Source: Sphingopyxis macrogoltabida (GTDB lineage: Bacteria > Pseudomonadota > Alphaproteobacteria > Sphingomonadales > Sphingomonadaceae). From it: a stretch of 64,000 nucleotides of DNA. Positions 8,359 through 19,081 of the stretch are shown here, in pieces. Every line of letters begins with the position of its first letter. Positions within the stretch are counted from its first letter, which is position 1. Both the position numbers and the translations under genes were made by a program. Location of the stretch: the NCBI GenBank assembly GCA_003241685.1, contig QFPJ01000012.1, positions 1 to 64,000 on the forward strand. Reading direction: 5' to 3'. Under the pieces are notes generated by a model, which worked only from the letters and a program-made list of their open reading frames with translations, was not told the origin of the DNA and searched no databases.

Positions 8359-9153
8359 ATGCCGGCGGGTCGCAACCTCGAAGCCGTGATCGCCGCGACG
8401 CGCGAAGTCGGCGACATGGCGATGGCGCGATGGCGCGGCGAAGGCCAGGCGGTCAACGTGTGGCACAAGTCGTACGACAATCCCGTCAGCGACGTCGACC
8501 TGGCGGTCGATGCGCGGCTGAAGGCGGTGCTCGGCGCGATGGTTCCGGAGGCGGGCTGGCTGTCGGAAGAAACCGCCGACAGCCCCGACCGCCTGTCGCG
8601 CCGTGCGATATGGTGCGTCGACCCGATCGACGGCACGCGCGACTTCATTCGCGGCCGGCCCGGCTGGGCGGTGTCGGTGGCGCTGGTCGTCGACGGCGCG
8701 CCCGAACTCGGCGTGCTATATGCCCCCGCGCTCGACGAACTGTGGGTGGCTCAGCGGGGCAAGGGCGCGACGCTGAACGGCGAGACGCTGCGCGCGAGCC
8801 GGCGGATGATCTTCGACGGGTCGCGCGTGCCGGCCGACAGCCTGCCCAGGATCGACCGCGACCTGATCATGGTGACGAAACCGAACAGCATCGCGCTGCG
8901 CATGGCGCTGGTCGCCGACGACCGGGCGGACCTGGTCGCGACGCTGCGCTGGGGTTATGAATGGGATGTCGCCGCCGCCGCGCTGATCGCCAGCGAAGCC
9001 GGGGCGTCGGTCAGCGACGCGTTCGGCGACCCGCTGCTGTTCAACACGCCGCGCGCGCAGGCCTTCGGCGTCATCACCTGCGCGCCGGGCATCCACCGGG
9101 CGGTCGTCGCGCGGCTGCACGACCGCGCCGTATCGCTGACCACGCCGGGCTGA
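8359..9153 (+). CDS. Inositol-monophosphatase family phosphatase (CysQ-like)
   Basis: Mg-dependent, Li-sensitive sugar or nucleotide phosphatase fold. The 264-residue product carries the three metal motifs in order: SEET (about 74-77, Glu ligand), DPIDGTRDF (about 94-102), and WDVAAAALIASEAG near 205-220. The exact substrate (inositol phosphate, histidinol phosphate, or 3'-phosphoadenosine 5'-phosphate) cannot be told from sequence alone; 3'(2'),5'-bisphosphate nucleotidase is a common assignment. The gene starts three bases after pmbA, so they are probably co-transcribed. Confidence 0.85.
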   Translation: MPAGRNLEAVIAATREVGDMAMARWRGEGQAVNVWHKSYDNPVSDVDLAVDARLKAVLGAMVPEAGWLSEETADSPDRLSRRAIWCVDPIDGTRDFIRGRPGWAVSVALVVDGAPELGVLYAPALDELWVAQRGKGATLNGETLRASRRMIFDGSRVPADSLPRIDRDLIMVTKPNSIALRMALVADDRADLVATLRWGYEWDVAAAALIASEAGASVSDAFGDPLLFNTPRAQAFGVITCAPGIHRAVVARLHDRAVSLTTPG

Positions 9154-9177
9154 TCGCGACCCGGACGGCGCATCTCG

Positions 9178-9196
9178 GCCCGCCGCAAAAGCGGGC
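9178..9196 (+). terminator. GC-rich hairpin after the phosphatase gene
   Basis: GCCCGC and GCGGGC pair around an A-rich loop. There is no downstream T-run, so it is only a weak terminator candidate between the phosphatase gene and the rpsM promoter. Confidence 0.35.
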
Positions 9197-9203
9197 GCTT
9201 GCC

Positions 9204-9232
9204 TTGACAATCGGCCCGACTCACCTTAGTTG
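9204..9232 (+). promoter_or_regulatory. Candidate promoter for rpsM-rpsK-rpoA-rplQ
   Basis: A perfect TTGACA (9204-9209) is followed after 17 bases by TAGTTG (9227-9232), a weak -10. It lies about 135 bp before the rpsM start, and no adk or other gene intervenes, so a promoter is needed here. Confidence 0.4.
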
Positions 9233-9367
9233 CACGGCCATTCCAACACCCTGACCGGACGGCGAAGCGCATCCGCGCATTCGTGGTCCGTTTTTTGCGT
9301 TGGATTACAGACGCTTTGAGATAGGGCCCGTTTGCCAGTGGGCCCTGTGGAGCAGGAGAAAGAAAAC

Positions 9368-9736
9368 ATGGCACGTATCGCGGGCGTCAACCTGCCCACC
9401 AACAAGCGCGTAATCATCGCGCTCACCTACATCCACGGCATCGGCCGCAAGACCGCCGTCGACATCGCCGACAAACTCGGCATCGACCACGCGCGCCGCG
9501 TTCAGGATCTGTCGGATGCCGAAATCCTGCAAATCCGCGAAACGCTGGACGCCGACCACACGGTCGAGGGTGATCTTCGCCGCAACACGGCGATGAACAT
9601 CAAGCGCCTGATGGACCTCGCCTGCTATCGCGGCCTGCGTCACCGCAAGGGTCTTCCCGTCCGCGGCCAGCGCACGCACACCAACGCGCGCACCCGCAAG
9701 GGCAAGGCCAAGCCGATCGCCGGCAAGAAGAAGTAA
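9368..9736 (+). CDS. rpsM: 30S ribosomal protein uS13
   Basis: Ribosomal protein S13 of the small-subunit head, which contacts the large subunit and P-site tRNA. The 122-residue product shows the family landmarks ARIAGVNLP at the start, YIHGIGRKTA (helix-turn motif), GLRHRKGLPVRGQRT and the basic tail ending in KAKPIAGKKK. The start follows GGAGAAAGAAAAC; in-frame codons from 9332 are not conserved. It opens the rpsM-rpsK-rpoA-rplQ block. In many relatives adk precedes rpsM; here a phosphatase gene does. Confidence 0.97.
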   Translation: MARIAGVNLPTNKRVIIALTYIHGIGRKTAVDIADKLGIDHARRVQDLSDAEILQIRETLDADHTVEGDLRRNTAMNIKRLMDLACYRGLRHRKGLPVRGQRTHTNARTRKGKAKPIAGKKK

Positions 9737-9815
9737 GCCGGTTTTTCCGCGCCGGCGGCGGCCTTCACGGCCCCTTCGCCCCGGCCGCTTTACGGATTAG
9801 GTAGGATACAGCACA

Positions 9816-10205
9816 ATGGCTCGTGAACCGCAGCGTCTTCGTCGGCGCGAACGCAAGAACATCTCGTCGGGCGTCGCCCACGTGAATGCCACCTTCAACA
9901 ACACCATGATCACCATCACCGACGCGCAGGGCAATGCGATTGCCTGGTCGAGCGCCGGCATGATGGGCTTCAAGGGCAGCCGCAAATCGACCCCTTACGC
10001 GGCGCAGGTCTGTGCCGAAGACGCCGGCAAGAAGGCCGCCGAACATGGCGTCCGCACGCTGGAAGTCGAAGTCAAGGGTCCGGGCGCGGGCCGTGAATCG
10101 GCTCTTCGCGCCCTGCAGGCCGTCGGCTTCCACATCACGTCGATCCGCGACGTGACGCCGATCCCGCACAATGGCGTCCGCCCGGCCAAGCGCCGCCGCG
10201 TCTGA
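9816..10205 (+). CDS. rpsK: 30S ribosomal protein uS11
   Basis: Ribosomal protein S11 of the platform, near the mRNA exit and the 3' end of 16S rRNA. The 129-residue product has the conserved HVNATFNNTMITITDAQGN region, GFKGSRKSTPYAAQ, KGPGAGRESALRAL and the C-terminal PHNGVRPAKRRRV. Length is standard for the family. It lies 79 bp after rpsM and about 105 bp before rpoA. Confidence 0.97.
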   Translation: MAREPQRLRRRERKNISSGVAHVNATFNNTMITITDAQGNAIAWSSAGMMGFKGSRKSTPYAAQVCAEDAGKKAAEHGVRTLEVEVKGPGAGRESALRALQAVGFHITSIRDVTPIPHNGVRPAKRRRV

Positions 10206-10311
10206 CCTCTTTTACCGGAACGGCGGTTCTCGTGGCCGCCGCACCGCCGCAATATCTCCGCAGGACCGGCAGCCGACCCCCGCCCGTCCCGCCACTAGCA
10301 AAGGGAAGTCC

Positions 10312-11370
10312 ATGACTGTCAATATCCGGAACTGGCAGGAATTGAAGAAGCCCAGCAACCTGGAAATCAAGGCCGGCGGCGACGGCAAGCGCAAGGCGAC
10401 CTTCGTCGCCGAGCCGCTTGAACGCGGTTTCGGCCTGACGCTCGGCAACGCGCTGCGCCGCGTGCTGCTGTCGTCGCTTCAGGGTGCGGCCATCACGTCG
10501 ATCAAGATCGAGAACGTCCTGCACGAATTCTCGAGCCTGGCCGGCGTTCGCGAAGACGTCACCGACATCGTCCTCAACGTCAAGCAGATCGCGCTCAAGA
10601 TGGAAGGCGAAGGTCCGAAGCGGCTTCAGCTTTCGGCGACGGGTCCCGCGACCGTCAAGGCGGGCGACATCATGGTGTCGGGCGACATCAAGGTGATGAA
10701 CCCGAACCATGTCATCTGCCATCTCGACGACGGCGCCACGCTGAACATGGAACTCGTCGCCGACAGCGGCAAGGGCTATGTCCCCGCGACCGCCAACCGT
10801 CCGGCCGACGCGCCGATCGGCCTGATCCCCGTCGACTCGCTCTTTTCGCCCGTGCGCCAGGTCGCCTACAAGGTCGACAATGCCCGCATCGGCCAGGAAC
10901 TGGATTATGACAAGCTGAACCTGACCGTCGAAACCGACGGCACGGTCACCCCGGAAGATGCCGTCGCCTATGCCGCGCGCATCCTGCAGGACCAGCTTCA
11001 GGTCTTCGTCCACTTCGAAGAAGCGATGAACGACAGCGGCCTGATCGGCGTTGCGGCCCCCTCGGCCACGGCGGACGAATCGGACGTCAACCAGCTCAAT
11101 CGCTTCCTTCTCAAGAAGGTCGACGAACTGGAACTGTCGGTCCGCAGCGCGAATTGCCTCAAGAACGACAACATCATCTACATCGGCGATCTGGTCCAGA
11201 AGACCGAAGCCGAAATGCTGCGCACGCCGAATTTCGGCCGCAAGTCCCTGAACGAAATCAAGGAAGTGCTGTCGTCGATGGGCCTGCGCCTCGGCATGGA
11301 TATTCCCGGCTGGCCGCCGGAGAATATCGAGGAAATGGCCAAGAAGCTCGAACAGGAACTTCTCGGTTGA
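10312..11370 (+). CDS. rpoA: RNA polymerase alpha subunit
   Basis: The alpha subunit dimerises to nucleate RNA polymerase assembly and its C-terminal domain contacts UP elements and activators. The 352-residue product has the N-terminal domain with LERGFGLTLGNALRRVLLSS (about 37-56) and the alpha-CTD (about 265-335) with ELSVRSANCLKND and GRKSLNEIKEVL. The preferred start at 10312 gives MTVNIRNWQELKKP, typical of alphaproteobacteria, after AAGGGAAG; a longer reading from 10171 would overlap rpsK and is not conserved. Confidence 0.97.
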   Translation: MTVNIRNWQELKKPSNLEIKAGGDGKRKATFVAEPLERGFGLTLGNALRRVLLSSLQGAAITSIKIENVLHEFSSLAGVREDVTDIVLNVKQIALKMEGEGPKRLQLSATGPATVKAGDIMVSGDIKVMNPNHVICHLDDGATLNMELVADSGKGYVPATANRPADAPIGLIPVDSLFSPVRQVAYKVDNARIGQELDYDKLNLTVETDGTVTPEDAVAYAARILQDQLQVFVHFEEAMNDSGLIGVAAPSATADESDVNQLNRFLLKKVDELELSVRSANCLKNDNIIYIGDLVQKTEAEMLRTPNFGRKSLNEIKEVLSSMGLRLGMDIPGWPPENIEEMAKKLEQELLG

Positions 11371-11478
11371 TCTGGCGCCCCGGCTTCGGCCGGGGCCACA
11401 ACGGGAAGGGGTCGGCCCGCAAATCGACCTGGTCTGGGCTACCTCATACGGGCCCTTAACGAACGAAGGAAAGAAATC

Positions 11479-11901
11479 ATGCGTCATAAATCGGGTGGCC
11501 GGAAGCTTCAGCGCACGAGCGCGCATCGCACGGCCCTGTTCCGCAACATGTCGGCGTCGCTCATCAAGCATGAGCAGATCACGACCACCGTCGCCAAGGC
11601 GAAGGAACTGCGTCCCTATATCGAAAAGCTGGTGACGCTGGCGAAGCGTGGCGGCCTTGCCAATCGCCGTCTCGCGCAGAGCCGCCTGATGGACGACACC
11701 CAGCTCAAGAAGCTGTTCGAGGTCCTCGCGGAACGCTACAAGGATCGCAACGGAGGCTATACGCGCATCATCAAGGCCGGCATCCGTGCATCGGACGCCG
11801 CACCGATCGCGATCATCGAATTCGTCGATCGCGACGTCGATGCCAAGGGCCAGGATTCGGGCCCCGTCGAACAATATGACGAGGAACTGGCCGAAGCCTG
11901 A
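11479..11901 (+). CDS. rplQ: 50S ribosomal protein bL17
   Basis: Ribosomal protein L17 near the polypeptide exit tunnel. The 140-residue product begins MRHKSGGRKLQRTSAHRTAL, the family signature, and includes EQITTTVAKAKELRPYIEKL (20 residues) and GGYTRIIKAG. The last 20 residues are acidic (EQYDEELAEA), a common alphaproteobacterial extension. It ends the ribosomal/rpoA block and is followed by a strong terminator. Confidence 0.97.
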   Translation: MRHKSGGRKLQRTSAHRTALFRNMSASLIKHEQITTTVAKAKELRPYIEKLVTLAKRGGLANRRLAQSRLMDDTQLKKLFEVLAERYKDRNGGYTRIIKAGIRASDAAPIAIIEFVDRDVDAKGQDSGPVEQYDEELAEA

Positions 11902-11924
11902 GCTTCGCCCCTCGGCTGAAGATC

Positions 11925-11960
11925 AAGGGCGGCGTCCACCGGGACAGCCGCCCTTTTTTT
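11925..11960 (+). terminator. Rho-independent terminator after rplQ
   Basis: AAGGGCGGC (11925-11933) and GCCGCCCTT (11947-11955) form a nine-pair stem followed by seven T. It sits 23 bp after the rplQ stop and closes the rpsM-rplQ transcript. Confidence 0.9.
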
Positions 11961-12041
11961 CGTATCGACCGATAGATGGTCGCCCCGCCCGACGTTCGCG
12001 CGTCCCGGCGGCGACCCGCGAGCGCTATCACTCCGGACCTG

Positions 12042-12538
12042 TCACCCGTTGTCCTGCGCCGGGGCCACATCATCCTCTTGGGCCTCGATCTCGGCAGCCG
12101 GAAGGTCGGGAACAAACCCCGGAACGATACTGCCTTCGCCCCCGGAATCGCGTCCCTCAACATCGCCCGCCTCCTCGGCCCGCTGCCGTGGCTGAACCGA
12201 ATTGATGGTCGGCGTCGCCACCGATGCCGTCCCGATACTGGCGACCGCCGCTGTGGTATCCTTCCACATCGCCTCGATCTTGTCGGCGCTCAGATCATGG
12301 TTGAGGCTGATCTGACAAAGATAGAAAAAGGCAATATTGGCAAAGGCGGTTTGGCCGTCGTGGCTGCCTGGGCGCAAATGCCGTCGTTGGTGCCGATTCC
12401 CGCCGAATAGTTCGAACCCCAAACAAACAGCCGGTCCCCGCCCGTACTGTCATAGGCGATGGCGCGGCTGTTCATATGCGCGCATCCGCCAAGCACGGTC
12501 GCCGCCGCCAGCGTCGAAAATAGAGCTGCCCTCATCAT
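12042..12538 (-). pseudogene. Frameshifted lipoprotein gene
   Basis: Two overlapping minus frames look like one gene split by a frameshift. The first part (from 12538) has a lipoprotein signal peptide, MMRAALFSTLAAATVLGGC, then RAIAYDSTGGDRLFVWGSNY and GTNDGICAQAATTAK. The next frame (stop at 12042) resumes with TAFANIAFFYLCQISLNHDL, SADKIEAMWKD and an acidic Pro/Glu-rich tail. Adding one A to the AAA run near 12343-12348 would join TAK to TAFANIAFF in one frame. Without it the product is a roughly 80-residue truncated lipoprotein that ends at 12290. The family is unknown. A sequencing error is equally possible. Confidence 0.6.
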
Positions 12539-12716
12539 ACCCCCCCCTTGTTTCCGCTTTCGGGGCGATGAGAAACCCCCTGCAAAAAGTCGAGTCAATT
12601 CGCATCAGGATTGGATGGGTCGGCGCGGGGCTGACAGCAAATCCCCTTGCCCGCGCCTTCGCGATCCTTACATGATGGCGCACAATTATTACCGGAACGA
12701 TGAGGATCGCCTTGCC

Positions 12717-14842
<2,126 letters not shown>

Positions 14843-14867
<25 letters not shown>

Positions 14868-15958
14868 GGCGTTGGCCCTGGATCGTCGCCGTCCTTCTTC
14901 TGGGGCTGGCGGCGGCGTTCCGACTCGTCCTGCCCGATGGCGCGGCGGCGCGCGTCGAACGCCGGTCCGATTGCTATGCGCGGTCCGCGCAGCCGCCGGT
15001 CGAAACGCTCGCCGACGGCCGCAAGGCGGTGCGGCTGCGCGTCCTGCTGTGGAATGTCGAGGGTTTGCCGTGGCCGATCCGCAGCGGGCGCGACGCCCGG
15101 CTGCGGCAGATGGCCGACTGGATCGCCGCGCGGCGGACCGCGGGACATGGCCCCGACATCGTGATCCTGCACAAAGCCTTCGTTCCCGCCGCATCGGATG
15201 TCGTCGTCGCCGGGCGCTTCGGCTCCATCGTGCCGGGGCCCGCGCGCGATCAACAGCGCCGCCTGCCCGCCGCCCCGCCGCCGCCAGGCCACCCCGACGG
15301 GGCGCGCTGGTGGAAAGGCGAAGCCATCGGAAAATGGCTCGACGGCGGCCTGTATGTGGCGACCGACCTGCCCGTGCTGGCGGCCCGCAGCGAGGCATTC
15401 GCGGCCGATAGCTGCGCGGGTTATGATTGCCTGTCGAACAAGGGCGGGCTGGTGCTGCGGCTTGGCATAGCCGGCGCGCCCGAGCCGCTGACGCTGTTCA
15501 ACACCCACCGCAATTCGCGCGAGCCTGCCGGGGTTGGCATCGCCCGCGCCGAAGCGTCGCATGTCGTGCAAACGCGCGAGAATGATGCGCTGCTGACGGC
15601 GTTCGGCGCCCGCGACGGGGCGATGATCGCAGCGGGCGATTTCAACAATTACCGGGCGGGCGATCGTTCGGGCCTGTTTGCCGGCGATCCCCGATTCCGG
15701 CTCGCGGCCAAGGCGTCCGGCTTTCGCGCGCGCGCCGCGGCGATCACCGATGCCGCCGCATGGTCCGATACCTATGATCTGGTCGGTTATCGCGCGTCGA
15801 GCGCCATGAAAATCGATCCGCTGGCCGTCGCAACGCTGTTCGACGGCGAAAATGGCCCTCGCCTTTCCGACCATCCGGCCCAATATGTCATCTTCCGGCT
15901 CAGCTGGCGCAATGATGCCCCCGCCGCGCCGATCGCCGTTCCGCCCTGCTCGCGTTAG
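14843..15958 (+). CDS. Endonuclease/exonuclease/phosphatase-family hydrolase
   Basis: Metal-dependent phosphodiesterase fold shared by DNase I, exonuclease III and sphingomyelinases. The 371-residue product has an N-terminal membrane anchor or uncleaved signal (about 10-30), then LLWNVEGLP (about 68-76), NTHRN near 220, GDFNN (about 266-270) and a terminal LSDHPA, the catalytic Asp-His pair. The family's metal-binding Glu normally follows the first strand by about 30 residues; here the spot reads VILHKAF rather than a QE motif, so activity is uncertain. The start overlaps the end of the peptidase gene by 25 bases. Confidence 0.75.
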
Positions 15959-15965
15959 GAAATCC

Positions 15966-16472
15966 ATGTCCTTTGCCTTTGCCCCCACGACCACCGACGC
16001 CGCCGGCCGCTGGGCGGAAACCGCCGATGCGGCCGCCGCGCTCGTCGCCGGCGAACCCGACGGCATCGCCAACATGGCCAATGTCGCGGCGCTGATCTGG
16101 CAGGCGATCCCCGATCTCAACTGGGCAGGCTTCTACCGCTTCGACGGCAACGAACTGGTGCTTGGCCCCTTCCAGGGCAAGGCGGCGTGCATCCGCATTC
16201 CGCTGGACAAGGGGGTATGCGGGGCCGCCGCCAGCAGCCGGGAAGCGCAGCGCGTCGAGGATGTCCATGCCTTTCCCGGCCATATCGCGTGCGACGCCGA
16301 CAGCCGCAGCGAACTGGTCGTGCCGGTGACCGCCGGTGATCGGCTGATCGGCGTGCTCGACCTCGACAGCCCGCTGCCGGGACGTTTCACCGCCGATGAC
16401 CAGACAGGCGCCGAACTGCTGATTGCGCGCATCGCAGACGCGTTCGGCGGCGCGGCCGCTGACCCAAAATGA
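15966..16472 (+). CDS. Free methionine-(R)-sulfoxide reductase (GAF domain)
   Basis: Reduces free methionine-R-sulfoxide, using thioredoxin, in the cytosol. The 168-residue product is a single GAF domain with the fRMsr pattern: WAGFYRFDGNELVLGPFQGK, KGVCGAAASS (resolving-type Cys) and HAFPGHIACDADSRSE (catalytic Cys in HIACD). This arrangement separates fRMsr from sensory GAF domains. It starts eight bases after the preceding hydrolase stop; the in-frame ATG at 15852 lies inside that gene and is not favoured. Confidence 0.9.
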   Translation: MSFAFAPTTTDAAGRWAETADAAAALVAGEPDGIANMANVAALIWQAIPDLNWAGFYRFDGNELVLGPFQGKAACIRIPLDKGVCGAAASSREAQRVEDVHAFPGHIACDADSRSELVVPVTAGDRLIGVLDLDSPLPGRFTADDQTGAELLIARIADAFGGAAADPK

Positions 16473-16519
16473 AACGACAATCTCAGGGTTAACGGATTCG
16501 CGATCCGGGGTCGATTTTG

Positions 16520-16535
16520 CTAACAAGCTGTTAAC
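16520..16535 (+). promoter_or_regulatory. Candidate CtrA-type site
   Basis: CTAA-N7-TTAA (with the 7-base gap CAAGCTG) differs by one base from the CtrA consensus TTAA-N7-TTAA. It lies 45 bp before the ATG of the glycine-zipper gene. CtrA control is inference only. Confidence 0.3.
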
Positions 16536-16580
16536 CAATCGCTTGGGCGCCGCCCGCGCGAGTGGAACAGGGAGTTTGGT

Positions 16581-17429
16581 ATGCGGACGATTTTGCTGTT
16601 GGGTCTTGCTGCGGGATCGCTGCTGCTGGCGGGTCATGCGGCGCACGCCCAGACCCCTGCCCCCCGGCTCGACTATGGCAATCCCAGCGCACCCGATACC
16701 CGCGTGTACACCGGCTATCCCGATCGCATCCCGGGCGAGGCCGACTATCGCCGCGTCGAAGGCGCCTATGACGCCGACGGCCGCTGGACCGGCACCTGGG
16801 ACGGCACCTATGAAGCGCCCGACGGCCGCCGGTACGAGGGACGATACGAAGGATCGGTCGAGGGGCGTCCCGGCACGGGCTATCCGCCGCCGCCCTATCA
16901 TGATCCGGCATACTCCGGCGGTTATGCGGGCGGATACGACCCGCATTACGACGCCGAAATGCAGCGCCGCTGCGGCCGTGGGGGCGGCGCGGTGGGCGGT
17001 GCGGTTGTCGGCGGCGTCGTGGGGGGCATCGCCGGCAACGTCATTGCGGGGCGCGGCAATCGCACCGAAGGCACGCTGATCGGCGGCGGACTGGGCGCCG
17101 TGGCGGGCGCGGCGATCGGCGACGCATCCGACAAGAAGCGCTGCGACGAATGGCTCGCGCGCCGCGGCGGCGGCGGTTATTATGCCGACGGCTATTATCG
17201 GGACGGCTATTACGGCCATCCCGGCGCGACCACCGTCTATCAACAGGGCGGCTATGGCTATGGCTATTATTCGCCCGGCGTCGTGGTGACCACGGTCATC
17301 ACCACGCCTGCCGTCACCGAAACGGTCGAAACGACCACCCGCACCTATTATGAAACGGTCCCGGTCAAGAAGCGCTATGTCGCCAAGCGCAAGGCCAAGC
17401 CGAAACCGAAGCCGCGCTGCGTCTGCTGA
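16581..17429 (+). CDS. Exported glycine-zipper protein
   Basis: A 282-residue envelope protein with a signal peptide (about 1-23, AHAQ), a Tyr/Gly/Pro-rich region with YEG-type short repeats (about 55-120), then two glycine-zipper segments (GGAVGGAVVGGVVGGIAGNV and IGGGLGAVAGAAIGD, about 135-185) with small residues spaced for packed transmembrane or outer-membrane helices. After that come Tyr/Gly repeats (YYADGYYRDGYYG), a Thr/Val-rich segment and a highly basic tail (VKKRYVAKRKAKPKPKPRC). The glycine zipper resembles 2TM domains of SlyB/17-kDa antigen proteins. The exact role is unknown; surface or cell-wall attachment through the basic tail is a guess. Confidence 0.75.
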   Translation: MRTILLLGLAAGSLLLAGHAAHAQTPAPRLDYGNPSAPDTRVYTGYPDRIPGEADYRRVEGAYDADGRWTGTWDGTYEAPDGRRYEGRYEGSVEGRPGTGYPPPPYHDPAYSGGYAGGYDPHYDAEMQRRCGRGGGAVGGAVVGGVVGGIAGNVIAGRGNRTEGTLIGGGLGAVAGAAIGDASDKKRCDEWLARRGGGGYYADGYYRDGYYGHPGATTVYQQGGYGYGYYSPGVVVTTVITTPAVTETVETTTRTYYETVPVKKRYVAKRKAKPKPKPRCVC

Positions 17430-17460
17430 TTTACCGAACGGTCTGGTCACCATCGGTTCG

Positions 17461-17493
17461 AAGGCCCGCCATGGCAATCATGGCGGGCCTTTT
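17461..17493 (+). terminator. Rho-independent terminator
   Basis: AAGGCCCGCCAT and ATGGCGGGCCTT are perfect complements around a 7-base loop and are followed by TT. It ends the glycine-zipper gene transcript. Confidence 0.85.
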
Positions 17494-17604
17494 CCATTCA
17501 TCGCGGGCCGGCAACGGTTCAGCGGGCCGCAAGCTTACGGCCGCTATGGGTTCGGTGATGCGGGCCGGACAGGCCTGTGCCCGCCAGTTGGGAATCCATC
17601 ATCC

Positions 17605-18147
17605 ATGCGAAAGCTGACCAGTTTCGCCGCCGTCGCGGCCGTCGTCGTCACCTCGCTCGGCATCGGCGCGGCGCCGGCCGAGGCGCGCAGCCGTTATGGC
17701 GGCTGGGGCCATTACCACCGCGACCGCATCGGCGCCGGAGAGGTGCTGGGCGGGCTGCTGATCATCGGCACGATCGCCGCGATCGCCGACGCGGCCAGCC
17801 GCAACGCGCGGGACCGGCGCGACCGCGACGTCCGGCGCTATGATCCCCCCTACCCCGACCAGCGCTATCCCGACCGGCAGCCCGAACCGCGGTACGAACC
17901 GGAGCCCGACAATCGCGGCACCCAGCCCTATGGCAATGGCGAGGCCGAGGCGCGCGCCAGCGATGCCTGTAGCTGGGCCGTGGAAGGCGAGATGGGCGAT
18001 GACGCCCGCGTCGAGCGTGTCGACACGCCGCAACCCAGCGACGGCGGCTGGTACGTCACCGGCACCGCCTCGACGATCGGCGGCGGCACGCGCAGCTTTG
18101 GCTGCACCTATCGCGGCGGCCGCGTCGTCGACGTCCGCTTCGGCTGA
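17605..18147 (+). CDS. Exported small protein, tandem paralogue 1
   Basis: Not assigned to a named family. The 180-residue product has a signal peptide (about 1-27, ending AEA), a hydrophobic Gly/Ala/Ile stretch RIGAGEVLGGLLIIGTIAAIAD (about 38-59, given here only as landmark), an Arg/Asp/Pro-rich low-complexity linker (about 60-115) and a C-terminal domain with two cysteines (ACSWAVEGEMG and FGCTYRGG) ending in GRVVDVRFG. The next gene has the same three-part build and the same ending, so they are tandem duplicates. The C-terminal cysteines could form a disulfide in the periplasm. Confidence 0.75.
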   Translation: MRKLTSFAAVAAVVVTSLGIGAAPAEARSRYGGWGHYHRDRIGAGEVLGGLLIIGTIAAIADAASRNARDRRDRDVRRYDPPYPDQRYPDRQPEPRYEPEPDNRGTQPYGNGEAEARASDACSWAVEGEMGDDARVERVDTPQPSDGGWYVTGTASTIGGGTRSFGCTYRGGRVVDVRFG

Positions 18148-18191
18148 CGTCGCCCGGCCTACCCCGCCGGTGCCGGGGGTCATCCCCCAGA

Positions 18192-18221
18192 AGGCTTCGC
18201 CGAACGGCGGAGCCTCTTTCT
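18192..18221 (+). terminator. Rho-independent terminator
   Basis: AGGCTTCGCC (18192-18201) pairs with GGCGGAGCCT (18206-18215), with one mismatch-type bulge, around a GAAC loop and is followed by a pyrimidine run CTTTC. It separates the two tandem paralogues. Confidence 0.7.
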
Positions 18222-18352
18222 GTCTGAACGCCAGCCGAACCGAGGCTGAACGGCAGATAAGCGGCGGGTTCAGCACCGCGACACGGCCGCATCGCTACAC
18301 CCTTCCCATCGGGCCGCCACTATGTCGCCCATGCCAGAAGGAGTATCGAACC

Positions 18353-18871
18353 ATGGCCGTAAAGACTATGATCAGAGCCGCGATCGGCGCGGCCACCGCC
18401 GGCGCCATGGCGCTGACCGCGGTGCCCGCGACGGCGCGCGACCGCGACGACCGCGACGGCATCGGGGCGGGCGAGATTATCGCCGGCGCCGTCGTCCTGG
18501 GTGGACTCGCCGCCATATTGTCGGCCGGCAACGACCGTTATGATCGCGGCGATTATCGCGACCGTGGCCGTTATAACAGCGCGCGCTACGGCTATGGGTA
18601 TGATTATAACCGTTATGGCAACAGCCGCAGCGCGGTGGGCCAGTGCGTGAATGCCGTCGAGCGCGGCACCAGCCGTTACGGCCGCACCGACGTGACCCAG
18701 GTGACGGGCATCGACCGCAAGCGCGACGGTTACAAGGTCAAGGGCCGCGTCGTCGTCACCGACGGCTGGCGGGGCCGCTATGGTCGGGGTGGCTCCTACG
18801 ACAAGGGCAAATTCAGCTGCGACGTTCGTTACGGCCGTGTCGTCGACGTCAAATATTCGGGATTGCGTTAA
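18353..18871 (+). CDS. Exported small protein, tandem paralogue 2
   Basis: Paralogue of the gene just upstream. The 172-residue product has a signal peptide (about 1-28), GIGAGEIIAGAVVLGGLAAI (about 36-55), an Arg/Tyr/Asp-rich linker (RGDYRDRGRYNSARYGYGYD) and a C-terminal domain with Cys in VGQCVNAVE and FSCDVRYGR, ending VVDVKYSGLR. The Tyr/Arg linker replaces the Pro/Glu linker of paralogue 1. It has its own strong AGAAGGAG ribosome site and its own terminator, so the two copies can be expressed separately. Function unknown. Confidence 0.75.
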   Translation: MAVKTMIRAAIGAATAGAMALTAVPATARDRDDRDGIGAGEIIAGAVVLGGLAAILSAGNDRYDRGDYRDRGRYNSARYGYGYDYNRYGNSRSAVGQCVNAVERGTSRYGRTDVTQVTGIDRKRDGYKVKGRVVVTDGWRGRYGRGGSYDKGKFSCDVRYGRVVDVKYSGLR

Positions 18872-18922
18872 GGTCAAGCAACCCGGATCGGCGGATCGCG
18901 ATTTCCTGACGTCCGCTGTCCT

Positions 18923-18958
18923 GCCCGCCGGTGCGCCGCATCGGCGGGCTTCTTTCTT
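18923..18958 (+). terminator. Rho-independent terminator
   Basis: GCCCGCCG (18923-18930) pairs with CGGCGGGC (18942-18949), followed by TTCTTTCTT. It ends the transcript of the second tandem paralogue. Confidence 0.8.
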
Positions 18959-19081
18959 CGCCTGCCTGTCGGATAATGAGCGAACATATATAACGAAAAT
19001 TTACTTTCGCCGATTATGGCCTGAACTGGGACCACAATGACCGTCTGGCGTGGGTGACAGGCGGATAGAATTGGGCCGCCC

